From the NCBI GenBank assembly GCA_964573885.1, contig CAZNLL010000145.1, positions 1 through 8,868 of the forward strand: 8,868 nt of DNA. The letters run 5' to 3'. This document shows positions 1-6,044 of the stretch, one piece after another. The stretch comes from CAZNLL01 sp964573885 (lineage in GTDB: Bacteria > Desulfobacterota > DSM-4660 > Desulfatiglandales > Desulfatiglandaceae). The position numbers were made by a program, and so were the translations under genes. The notes under the pieces were generated by a model, which was not told where the DNA came from, did not search any database, and saw only the letters and a program-made list of their open reading frames with translations. Position 1 is the first letter of the stretch; the number at the start of each line of letters is the position of its first letter.

Positions 1-564
1 CACGGGATTGAAATTGTCAAAGGGGCCGTATGTATTGGCGGGCCTTACGGTAATAAAGTTTTCCAGATCATACTGCAGCCGGTAGGCCTCGATCTGCATT
101 TCCCCCACCAGCTTGGCCATCCCCCCGAATCGATCCGAGGGATGCGGGAGCCCGGTGAGAGCCTGTTTTTCCTCAAAGACCTGGGCCGGAGGATAAATGC
201 ATATGCTACTTGCATACAAAAAACGTTCAATACCCTTTCTCCTGGCCCCCTCCATAATTTGAGTATTCATGAGGATATTCTTAACAAGAAAGGTGGAAGC
301 CTTTTTATGGGCCACACCGATGCCCCCCTTGATTCCGGCCAGGTGAAAGACCACTTCAATATCGTCCAGAACCCTTTCACAGACCTTTCTATGGCACAGG
401 TCCCCTTTCAAGAATTCAACGTCCTCATCAAAAGGCCATTCCTCCTCAAGGCTGACCACCCTGACCTGGGCACCCATTTTATAGAGCTTCCTCACCAGGG
501 GAATCCCGATAAGCCCGGTACCGCCTGTGACCAGCACCTTCTTCCCTTCCACATATCCGCTCAT
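1..564 (-). CDS. NAD-dependent epimerase/dehydratase (extended SDR), 3'-truncated by the window edge
   Basis: The frame is open from the ATG at 564 to base 1 (188 codons, no stop), so the C-terminal part lies outside the window. The N-terminus is a Rossmann fold: residues 10-20 read VLVTGGTGLIG with the GxxGxxG dinucleotide motif at 14-20. Further SDR landmarks are D55 in the GDL strand end, HLAG at 74-77, a YASS strand at 117-120 and VRPANTYGPF at 173-182. The family converts nucleotide sugars (epimerisation, dehydration or reduction) in the cytoplasm with NAD(P). The YxxxK position reads GGMAK (147-151): the lysine is kept, but the catalytic tyrosine position is glycine, with Phe146 next to it. 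The ATG overlaps the stop of the preceding gene as ATGA, and AAGGAG lies 10 nt upstream, so the start is well supported. It is related to the SDR genes at 561-1583 and 5044-6021 through the GxxxNFxP signature. The substrate cannot be named. Confidence 0.88.
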   Translation of the reverse strand, partial: MSGYVEGKKVLVTGGTGLIGIPLVRKLYKMGAQVRVVSLEEEWPFDEDVEFLKGDLCHRKVCERVLDDIEVVFHLAGIKGGIGVAHKKASTFLVKNILMNTQIMEGARRKGIERFLYASSICIYPPAQVFEEKQALTGLPHPSDRFGGMAKLVGEMQIEAYRLQYDLENFITVRPANTYGPFDNFNPV

Positions 565-1583
565 GGGCCGGAAGCTCCTTGTTCCTTGCGGCGCCTTTCC
601 ACATACCACTCCACCGTATCTTTCACCCCCTCTTCCAGACTCACCGCGGGATCAAAGCCGAGGATCTTCTTTGCCTTGGATGTGTCCACCACCCTGACGG
701 GGATGGCGGTGGGCCTGGAGGCATTGAATACCACCCGAGCCCCTCCATGTCCGGCCGCCCCCAGGACGACCCGGGCCAGTTCCCGGATTGTCGTGCCCCC
801 GCCGTAGCCGATATTCACGGGATCGCACTCCGCATGTTTTTCAAGGAGCAAAAGACATCCCCTTGCCAGGTCCGAGACATGGAGAAAGTCGCGTACCTCT
901 TTCCCGCTTCCCCACACCTCAAAGGGGTCTTCCCTTTCCACGGCCCTGCGGATCAATCCGGGAATGACATGGCTCGAATCGGGCTCAAAATTGTCCCGCC
1001 TCCCGTAGACCGCCGTGGGACGAGCCAAGGCCACTTTTACACCCGACTGGCTGTGCACGAACTCGCCAAGGCGCTCCAGATACCGCCTCATCCACCCATA
1101 GCCCCAATACCCTTCAAAGGGAGGACCCTCCCACATTTCCTCTTCCTTCACAGGATGGTCTGAAACGGGGTAACCTGTACTGCTCCCGAAGAGAAGAAAG
1201 CGCTTCACCTTGCCGGACCACGCGGCCTGCAGCATGAGGGAGGTCATAATCAGGTTCCCGGTGATAGAAGCCATGGCCTTGTCCACCTTTAAGGAGGCCG
1301 ACCCCACACTCCCTGCGGCGTGAAACACATAGTCCACCCCTTTGACCGCCTCCATGCAGTCCTCTTCTCTTTGCAAGTCCGCCCTGAAGGTCTCCACGGC
1401 AGTGTTTTCAAGGTCCACGGCCCGCTTGTGGATGGGCACACGCACCCGAGCTCCCTGCCTTACGAGGGCCTCCACGATATGGCTTCCTACAAAACCGCTC
1501 CCCCCTGTCACAAGGACTGTCTTGCCGCTATAAAAAATGGCCTTCTTCCTCCTCTGAAGAGCCCTGCCCCGCTTGGACGGCAT
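561..1583 (-). CDS. NAD-dependent epimerase/dehydratase (extended SDR) with YxxxR active-site motif
   Basis: This is a 340-residue extended SDR, the usual length for nucleotide-sugar epimerases and reductases. Residues 22-33 (TVLVTGGSGFVG) carry GxxGxxG at 27-33; HAAG is at 88-91, SST at 134-136, ARPTAVYG at 187-194 and VRDFLHVSDLA at 230-240. The catalytic motif reads YGWMR (162-166): tyrosine is present, but the expected lysine is arginine (codon AGG at 1088-1086). The role is probably to epimerise or reduce an NDP-hexose in the cytoplasm; the substrate is unknown. The frame stays open to an ATG at 1664, but that start would overlap the methyltransferase gene by 50 bp and add 27 residues unlike the family. 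The ATG at 1583 is preferred; it lies 31 bp after the upstream stop, with a weak AGGG just before it. The basic stretch at residues 4-14 before the Rossmann strand is slightly unusual. It is a paralogue of the SDR at 5044-6021: compare GLIRRAVEREDPFEVWG with ALIRKASEMMDPFVVWG. Confidence 0.9.
   Translation of the reverse strand: MPSKRGRALQRRKKAIFYSGKTVLVTGGSGFVGSHIVEALVRQGARVRVPIHKRAVDLENTAVETFRADLQREEDCMEAVKGVDYVFHAAGSVGSASLKVDKAMASITGNLIMTSLMLQAAWSGKVKRFLLFGSSTGYPVSDHPVKEEEMWEGPPFEGYWGYGWMRRYLERLGEFVHSQSGVKVALARPTAVYGRRDNFEPDSSHVIPGLIRRAVEREDPFEVWGSGKEVRDFLHVSDLARGCLLLLEKHAECDPVNIGYGGGTTIRELARVVLGAAGHGGARVVFNASRPTAIPVRVVDTSKAKKILGFDPAVSLEEGVKDTVEWYVERRRKEQGASGP
575..580 (-). promoter_or_regulatory. 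Ribosome binding site of the last SDR gene
   Basis: AAGGAG on the minus strand lies 10 nt before the ATG at 564, inside the 3' end of the preceding coding region. It supports translational coupling across the ATGA overlap. Confidence 0.6.
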
Positions 1584-1614
1584 GGGCCCTGAGCGCGGGA
1601 TTGGGTGTATGAAT

Positions 1615-2631
1615 TTATGCTTCCATAGACCTGGGCGCCCATATGACCAGGGAATACCCTTCATGAAAGGTGCTTCCGAAATGAATTCTCTTGACCGCCT
1701 TGATCTCTATAGCGCCTTTCTTCTCCAAGCCCCTGAGTTCTGTCAGGTAATTATCCAGATATCCCCTCTTTCGATGATATTTGACAGCCAGATAATCCAA
1801 GAGGTTCTCCTGATCATAGAGCTCAACCAGGGGTTCTGCATGAATGCACAGGGCCGGGCGTTTGTCTAAAAGAAATTGCAAAAAGGCCTGGTAGTCTTTC
1901 CCGAGTTGCTCCATGGCGTTGAGGGTGATAAAGGCGGCCCCTTTCCCCGCCTCAAAATGGTGGTCGGGGTGGAAGAAATCAAATTGCCGTCCCCTTAACC
2001 TCAAGTCCAGGGAAGAGGCTACCCTGTTGACCAGATTCACGGAACTCTCCGCCCAATCCAGACCTATCAACGCCTTTTCAGGGAAGAGCCGGGCCAGGAT
2101 CACCAGGTTGTAGCCGCTTCCACAGCCGAACTCACAGAGGGGATCATAACCCTCCAAATAGGCCTTAAATAGATACTGCCGATACACCGTGTAGAAATTG
2201 AGTTCAAAGTGTTCATCAACAGGCCGGATGTATCGGGAAAAAAGCCTCTTTAGGCCGAATTTATACATATACCTGGGAACCAGGGCCGAAGGTTCATGAT
2301 CGCTCTTGACAAAATCATTCAGGTTTTCGGACCAGCCCCGCTCCCAGTCCTTAAGCCGGGCCTTTCCTGAAACCGGCATCTGCCCATGGTCAATGGTCTG
2401 AATCACCTTCAGCAGGGTCTGTTCGAATTCAGGCCGGCTTAGAAAATTGTACTCAAAATCATACGCCTCTATGAGATCACCGCATTTTTTCTCCACATCT
2501 TCCGGAGTGGTGTGAAAAAGGCGGGCAAAATCATTGACGGTCACGCGCCTGGTCATGGTATCGCAGCTATCTGGTCCGTTCAAAAAAACGAAGTCCACAA
2601 GTCGGTTAAACAAAAGCCGGGTCTCTTTCAA
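1615..2631 (-). CDS. Class I SAM-dependent methyltransferase with a long N-terminal extension
   Basis: This 338-residue protein has a class I SAM-binding motif I at 167-175 (EFGCGSGYN), followed by an acidic strand end at D192 (IGLDWAESS) as in motif II. The first 160 or so residues precede the methyltransferase core. They contain a DxExGWSEN-like stretch at 95-103 (DWERGWSEN) that I recognise only as a recurrent element in polysaccharide-locus methyltransferases. It probably methylates a sugar or a sugar-pathway intermediate in the cytoplasm; the acceptor is unknown. The frame is bounded by an in-frame TAA just upstream, and the longest form begins with TTG at 2631, 22 bp after the transketolase C-subunit stop. 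No strong Shine-Dalgarno is visible there. Internal alternatives are TTG at 2613, GTG at 2598 and ATG at 2556, so the start is uncertain. The first 25 residues (hydrophobic LVDFVFL included) should be treated as tentative. Confidence 0.85.
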   Translation of the reverse strand: MKETRLLFNRLVDFVFLNGPDSCDTMTRRVTVNDFARLFHTTPEDVEKKCGDLIEAYDFEYNFLSRPEFEQTLLKVIQTIDHGQMPVSGKARLKDWERGWSENLNDFVKSDHEPSALVPRYMYKFGLKRLFSRYIRPVDEHFELNFYTVYRQYLFKAYLEGYDPLCEFGCGSGYNLVILARLFPEKALIGLDWAESSVNLVNRVASSLDLRLRGRQFDFFHPDHHFEAGKGAAFITLNAMEQLGKDYQAFLQFLLDKRPALCIHAEPLVELYDQENLLDYLAVKYHRKRGYLDNYLTELRGLEKKGAIEIKAVKRIHFGSTFHEGYSLVIWAPRSMEA

Positions 2632-2653
2632 AAATATGACGTGTTACCCGGCC

Positions 2654-3526
2654 TCAAGAAATACCCTTGTATTCTCTCCTGAGAAAGGCCCCAATGCTGG
2701 CCGGATCCAGTCCGATCTTTTCCCGAATATCATGAACCGTCCCGTACCACGAACAAAAGTAATCCCCAAAGCCGTAAAACCTCGCCTTTACACCGGGCAC
2801 CTCACACACGGCCTCATAGAGGCCGAAGGCATCATGAATGACAACGACCTCCGTGTTCTTATAGCGGTGAATAATCTCCTTATCAATCGGCTTGATGGTG
2901 TGAAAATACACCAGGTTTATCCTCAGATCTTTAACCGCCTCCAGGACATTGGCCAGAAGCGGCCCGGCCGTCATCACCGTGATCCGGGATCCGGCATCTT
3001 TGACCATAATCCCCCTGCCGAACTCCACCTCCAGGTCCACGCGGTGGGGATTGTCCGACAACCTGAAATAGGTGGTATTCCCGCTCCTGTAGCGGCTTCG
3101 AAGCAAAAAGTCCAGTTCCTTTCGAGAACCGGGTTGTATCACCTCCATGTGGGGAAGCAGCCTCAAGATGGCCAGGTCCGTGTAGCAATGGTGGGTGGCG
3201 CCATCCCAGGCGTAGTCAAAAGAGGCCCCGCAGGTGATGATGTTGGCGGGAAACTGATTATAACACAGATCCAGTTTGATCTGCTCATAACTCCGTTCCG
3301 TCAAAAACGGGGCTATGGTATGTACAAAGGGGGTGAACCCCTGTGAACTCAGCCCCCCGCTCACGCTGATCAGGGTGTTTTCGCAAATCCCCATGTTGTA
3401 GAAGCGGCCGGGGTATCTTTTCTGAAACTCCCGGAAAAGATACACGCTCACATCTCCGAAAATGAGAACAATGGCTTCATCCCGCCCTGCAAGGTCCAGG
3501 ACCGTATCCCTAAACTGCTGCCGCAT
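2654..3526 (-). CDS. Transketolase C-terminal subunit (pyrimidine-binding half)
   Basis: This 290-residue protein corresponds to the second half of transketolase, like the beta partner of split TPP enzymes. GICENTLISVSGGL at residues 46-59 carries the Glu (E49) expected to activate the thiamine aminopyrimidine. DGATHH at 108-113 matches the DGPTHQ loop of transketolases, followed by the usual D-A-R-like stretch (DLAILRLLPHMEVIQP). The C-terminal third (VVVIHDAFGLYEAV, 227-240) is the transketolase C-terminal domain. With the upstream gene it should form one cytoplasmic TPP enzyme that transfers a two-carbon ketol unit. The ATG at 3526 has GGAGGA 5 nt before it and overlaps the partner's end by 17 bp. 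Because it lies in a nucleotide-sugar operon, the acceptor may be a sugar nucleotide or a dedicated precursor rather than a pentose-phosphate intermediate; that is inference. A DXS-like or dehydrogenase-E1-like activity is less likely, given the best-fitting motifs. Confidence 0.92.
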   Translation of the reverse strand: MRQQFRDTVLDLAGRDEAIVLIFGDVSVYLFREFQKRYPGRFYNMGICENTLISVSGGLSSQGFTPFVHTIAPFLTERSYEQIKLDLCYNQFPANIITCGASFDYAWDGATHHCYTDLAILRLLPHMEVIQPGSRKELDFLLRSRYRSGNTTYFRLSDNPHRVDLEVEFGRGIMVKDAGSRITVMTAGPLLANVLEAVKDLRINLVYFHTIKPIDKEIIHRYKNTEVVVIHDAFGLYEAVCEVPGVKARFYGFGDYFCSWYGTVHDIREKIGLDPASIGAFLRREYKGIS

Positions 3527-4292
3527 CCAATTCCTCCAGCAATCGTTTCATTTCCTCCTCACCAGGGGATTTTCTATGCCATTCATAGTGATTCTCTTGC
3601 ATGGTTCGACAACCGAATCCCTTCATGGTATGAGCCACAACCGCCTTGATGGAGGGGGACGGTTCAGCAAAGGCCTGCTTCAAGGCCTCTACATCATGGC
3701 CGTCCACGGCTATCACATGGCAGCCGAAGGCCTCAAGCTTTTTCTCAGGCGCCGGGACCTGAAGGCCCCGGCCGTGGGAGAGATTGTTATCGTAAATAAA
3801 GGTCAAGTTTTGAAGGCCGAGGCTTTCAGCCACCAAAACGGCTTCCCATACCGTACCCTCGTTGGCCTCCCCGTCGCCGATGAGGGTATAAACCTCTCGG
3901 TCGCTCTTTTTCAATCTCTGGGCAAGGGCGATGCCCACCGCCAGGCCGATACCATGGCCGAGAGATCCTGTTGAAGCCTCAATACCGGGCACTTTGAGCC
4001 GATCCGCGTGGCACCCGAAGTCGGAAAGAAAGGCCCCGAAAGAATAAAGGGCATCGATAGGCATATAGCCGAAACGGGCCAGCACACAGTAGTGGCCCAG
4101 GGCCGCATGCCCTTTGCTCAAAATAAAAATATCCCGTCCCTCCCAGTCCGGATCCCCGGGCTCGTGCCTTATAAAATCATATACCGCGTAAAGGATCTCC
4201 ACCACGGAGAAACAGGAAGGGATATGCCCGTGCCCGCTGGCGTGGGACACCCTCAGGATGTCCGCTCTAATATCTTTGCATTGGGGTGTCAT
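3510..4292 (-). CDS. Transketolase N-terminal subunit (TPP diphosphate-binding half)
   Basis: This 260-residue protein is the first half of transketolase and carries the TPP/metal site. Landmarks in order are SGHGH at 19-23 followed by SCFSVVEIL (the GHxGxxxSxxxIL pattern), SKGHAA at 59-64, GSLGHG at 109-114, and GDGEANEG at 139-146 with the closing NN at 169-170, which is the classical GDG-x27-NN thiamine motif. HYEWHRKSP near the end matches the conserved WH loop. It needs the gene at 2654-3526 for a complete active site, since TPP sits at the interface. The ATG at 4292 overlaps the TylF-like gene's stop as ATGA. It is slightly shorter than the 270-280 residues usual for split transketolase N subunits, with no motif lost. 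Its position among SDR and methyltransferase genes suggests a pathway-specific role rather than housekeeping pentose-phosphate metabolism; this is inferred from context only. Confidence 0.93.
   Translation of the reverse strand: MTPQCKDIRADILRVSHASGHGHIPSCFSVVEILYAVYDFIRHEPGDPDWEGRDIFILSKGHAALGHYCVLARFGYMPIDALYSFGAFLSDFGCHADRLKVPGIEASTGSLGHGIGLAVGIALAQRLKKSDREVYTLIGDGEANEGTVWEAVLVAESLGLQNLTFIYDNNLSHGRGLQVPAPEKKLEAFGCHVIAVDGHDVEALKQAFAEPSPSIKAVVAHTMKGFGCRTMQENHYEWHRKSPGEEEMKRLLEELDAAAV
3532..3537 (-). promoter_or_regulatory. Strong ribosome binding site of the transketolase C subunit
   Basis: GGAGGA on the minus strand lies 5 nt before the ATG at 3526. It is embedded in the last codons of the N subunit (Glu-Glu-Leu), so it both decides the start and suggests coupled synthesis of the two halves. 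Confidence 0.75.
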
Positions 4293-5059
4293 TCCATTAC
4301 CACGTATGCGACCCTGGCGGTCATGGGAAAACGTCGAATCCGTAAATGACCCACGCCCAGGGTTTCCATGAGAGCCAGGGTCTCTCCCGGAAAAATGTCG
4401 TCGCTCAATTCGTCAAAGACCAGGACACTGCCCTTGAAAAGCCTCCCCTTGACGGCTTCAAGGGCCACCTTGGTCGGCGTGTAAAGATCAAAGTCAAAGA
4501 CCGCCAAGGAGACCAGTACCTCGGGATTCTTTCGAAAGAAGTCCGGCACCGTCTCCACGGCGTCCCCTTTTATAATCTCGAACTTCTTCAAATGGGAAAT
4601 GGGATTGAGACGTTCCTGGATGGCCAGGATCTCTTCCAGCACCCCTTCATAGCCCTGGGTCACGGAAAAAGATCCTTCCTCACCCCCAAACCTTTGACCG
4701 TCTTTTTCGGATATGCCCTGAAGGCCTCCAAAGGTATCAAAACCGATGATCCGCCGGTGACGGTTGAAGGGCTCAAATATGCCCCGAAGGGCGGAGAACA
4801 GAGACAGGGTCTGACCCCAGCGCACGCCAAATTCAAACACCGCCCCATGGGTATGGATGATCTTTTGATACACCTCATAAAAAAAAAGGATGCGCGATAG
4901 GTTTTTGGAGGTCAAAAACAGGCCCACATTGGCCAGCAATTCTTCCTCCGGGATGGGTGTGGCCTTGAGCAAATGGGTCAGTCGCTCCTGGGCCTCCTTT
5001 TCGCTTGCGCTGGAAAGGACAACGGCGCCATGCTCCTTGGTCTTTATTTCATCCACCAT
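4289..5059 (-). CDS. TylF/macrocin-type sugar O-methyltransferase
   Basis: This protein of about 256 residues fits the TylF family of metal-dependent SAM O-methyltransferases, which methylate hydroxyls of deoxy sugars (TylF on macrocin, NovP on noviose). The SAM motif is FEFGVRWGQT at residues 75-84, followed by IIGFDTF at 104-110. FDFDLYTPTKVALE (starting near residue 188) supplies the acidic residues D189 and D191, and VFDE further on supplies D216 and E217. Together these correspond to the family's metal and catalytic acid sites. The protein is cytoplasmic and the acceptor is unknown. Homologues are often mislabelled as carnitine CoA-transferases; nothing here supports that. The ATG at 5059 is preferred because AAAGAGA precedes it by 7 nt. 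The upstream ATG at 5080 gives 7 more residues but has no good Shine-Dalgarno and lengthens the overlap with the preceding gene from 16 to 37 bp. A nine-T tract lies within the coding strand at 4887-4879. Confidence 0.88.
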   Translation of the reverse strand: MVDEIKTKEHGAVVLSSASEKEAQERLTHLLKATPIPEEELLANVGLFLTSKNLSRILFFYEVYQKIIHTHGAVFEFGVRWGQTLSLFSALRGIFEPFNRHRRIIGFDTFGGLQGISEKDGQRFGGEEGSFSVTQGYEGVLEEILAIQERLNPISHLKKFEIIKGDAVETVPDFFRKNPEVLVSLAVFDFDLYTPTKVALEAVKGRLFKGSVLVFDELSDDIFPGETLALMETLGVGHLRIRRFPMTARVAYVVME

Positions 5060-6021
5060 GATCTGTTCTCTTTCCACCATTGAACGGTTTCTTGAATTCC
5101 TTGCTCTATGGAAAAGACGGGCTCCCAGCCAACCGCCTCCCTGATCTTGGTACAGTCAAGGACACGGTACTTGATAGTGGTGGGAGACCCCTGGGAATAG
5201 GTCACCTCCTCCGGACGATGACCTGAGTAATCCAAAACCCACTTGACCACATCCGCAACCGTCGTGGGCCTCCCTGACCCCACATTAAAGACCCCGCCCC
5301 CCTCCTGGGTTCGCGTAAGCAGGGAGACCACTGCCCCGGCAAAGTCCTCCCCATAAATGACGTCTCTGGTCACTTCCGGTATCCCCCACACCACAAAGGG
5401 ATCCATCATCTCCGAGGCCTTTCTGATAAGGGCGGGGATAAAGTTGGAGCGCTTCGGGTCAAACCTTGCAAAGGGTCCAAAAATATTGGAAGACCGGGCA
5501 ATAATAATCTCCAAACCGTAGCGATCAGACCAAAAGGTGCAGAGCTTTTCTGCGGCCCGTTTTGCCCACCCCACACCGAGGTAGACGGGATGCGGGTCTT
5601 GATTCAGGTCAAGGTCCTCTTCACGGATACGGCCCTCAAACTCCTGGTAAACCGTGCTGCTGGAGACAAACACGGTGCGCCTTACCTTTTCCAGGCTCAG
5701 GGCCTCCAGCAACAGGGCGTCCATAACCAGGTTATCGGTGACCTGTCTGTCCGGTTCCGAGACCGCCGAGGCAGCCCCGCCTGTATTGGCCGCCGCCAGA
5801 ATAGCATAGTTACAGCCCCGGATCGCACGGCGGCATTCCTCCCTCCTGGTCAAATCCGCCTTGACATATTCAAGCCTTTCATCCCGGAAAAAGGGTTCTG
5901 TCCTGTGATACACACCGCGAATACGTACAGACGGGCATGTTGCCAGGATCGCCTTTATGAGGCTTGTTCCCGCCAGGCCGGTGGCTCCGGCCAGAAATAT
6001 GACTTCTTCCTCCAAGTTCAT
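5044..6021 (-). CDS. NAD-dependent epimerase/dehydratase (extended SDR) with VxxxK active-site motif
   Basis: This is a 325-residue nucleotide-sugar SDR. GATGLAG at 12-18 is the dinucleotide-binding motif, SSSTVY at 120-125 holds the active-site Ser/Thr strand, ARSSNIFGPF is at 175-184, and VTRDVIYGEDFAG at 217-229 is the C-terminal substrate-domain signature. The YxxxK position reads VGWAK (150-154): lysine is intact, but tyrosine is replaced by valine (GTG at 5574-5572). Tyr147 lies three residues earlier. The fold resembles GDP-fucose synthase and UDP-glucose 4-epimerase relatives, but the exact reaction cannot be assigned. The frame runs back to an ATG at 6090, which would overlap the previous gene by 46 bp and add 23 residues before the Rossmann strand. 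The ATG at 6021 fits the family better and has AAGGG 10 nt upstream in a 23-bp gap. It is paralogous to the gene at 561-1583. Confidence 0.9.
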   Translation of the reverse strand: MNLEEEVIFLAGATGLAGTSLIKAILATCPSVRIRGVYHRTEPFFRDERLEYVKADLTRREECRRAIRGCNYAILAAANTGGAASAVSEPDRQVTDNLVMDALLLEALSLEKVRRTVFVSSSTVYQEFEGRIREEDLDLNQDPHPVYLGVGWAKRAAEKLCTFWSDRYGLEIIIARSSNIFGPFARFDPKRSNFIPALIRKASEMMDPFVVWGIPEVTRDVIYGEDFAGAVVSLLTRTQEGGGVFNVGSGRPTTVADVVKWVLDYSGHRPEEVTYSQGSPTTIKYRVLDCTKIREAVGWEPVFSIEQGIQETVQWWKENRSWWMK

Positions 6022-6031
6022 CAAAACACAG

Positions 6032-6036
6032 CCCTT
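6032..6036 (-). promoter_or_regulatory. Ribosome binding site supporting the ATG at 6021
   Basis: AAGGG on the minus strand sits 10 nt before the ATG at 6021, in the short gap after the upstream TGA. It favours this start over the ATG at 6090. Confidence 0.45.
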
Positions 6037-6044
6037 GTGGAACC

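Noticed and set aside
142..807. Plus-strand open frame of 221 codons
   Set aside because: It lies opposite two well-supported SDR genes, has no recognisable domain, and its composition follows from the reverse complement of the real genes.
1584..1664. N-terminal extension of the SDR gene to the ATG at 1664
   Set aside because: It would overlap the methyltransferase gene by 50 bp and adds residues not typical of the family; the ATG at 1583 is just before the Rossmann strand.
2632..2653. Internal promoter or terminator between the transketolase and methyltransferase genes
   Set aside because: The 22-bp gap is too short and shows no hairpin with a T run or clear -10/-35 elements.
2534..3346. 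Plus-strand open frame of 270 codons
   Set aside because: It is antisense to the transketolase C subunit and methyltransferase start, with no motif; the minus-strand frame carries clear TPP-enzyme signatures.
4289..5059. Carnitine CoA-transferase annotation often attached to such proteins
   Set aside because: The sequence has a SAM motif and the TylF-type acidic residues; no CoA-transferase family III feature is visible.
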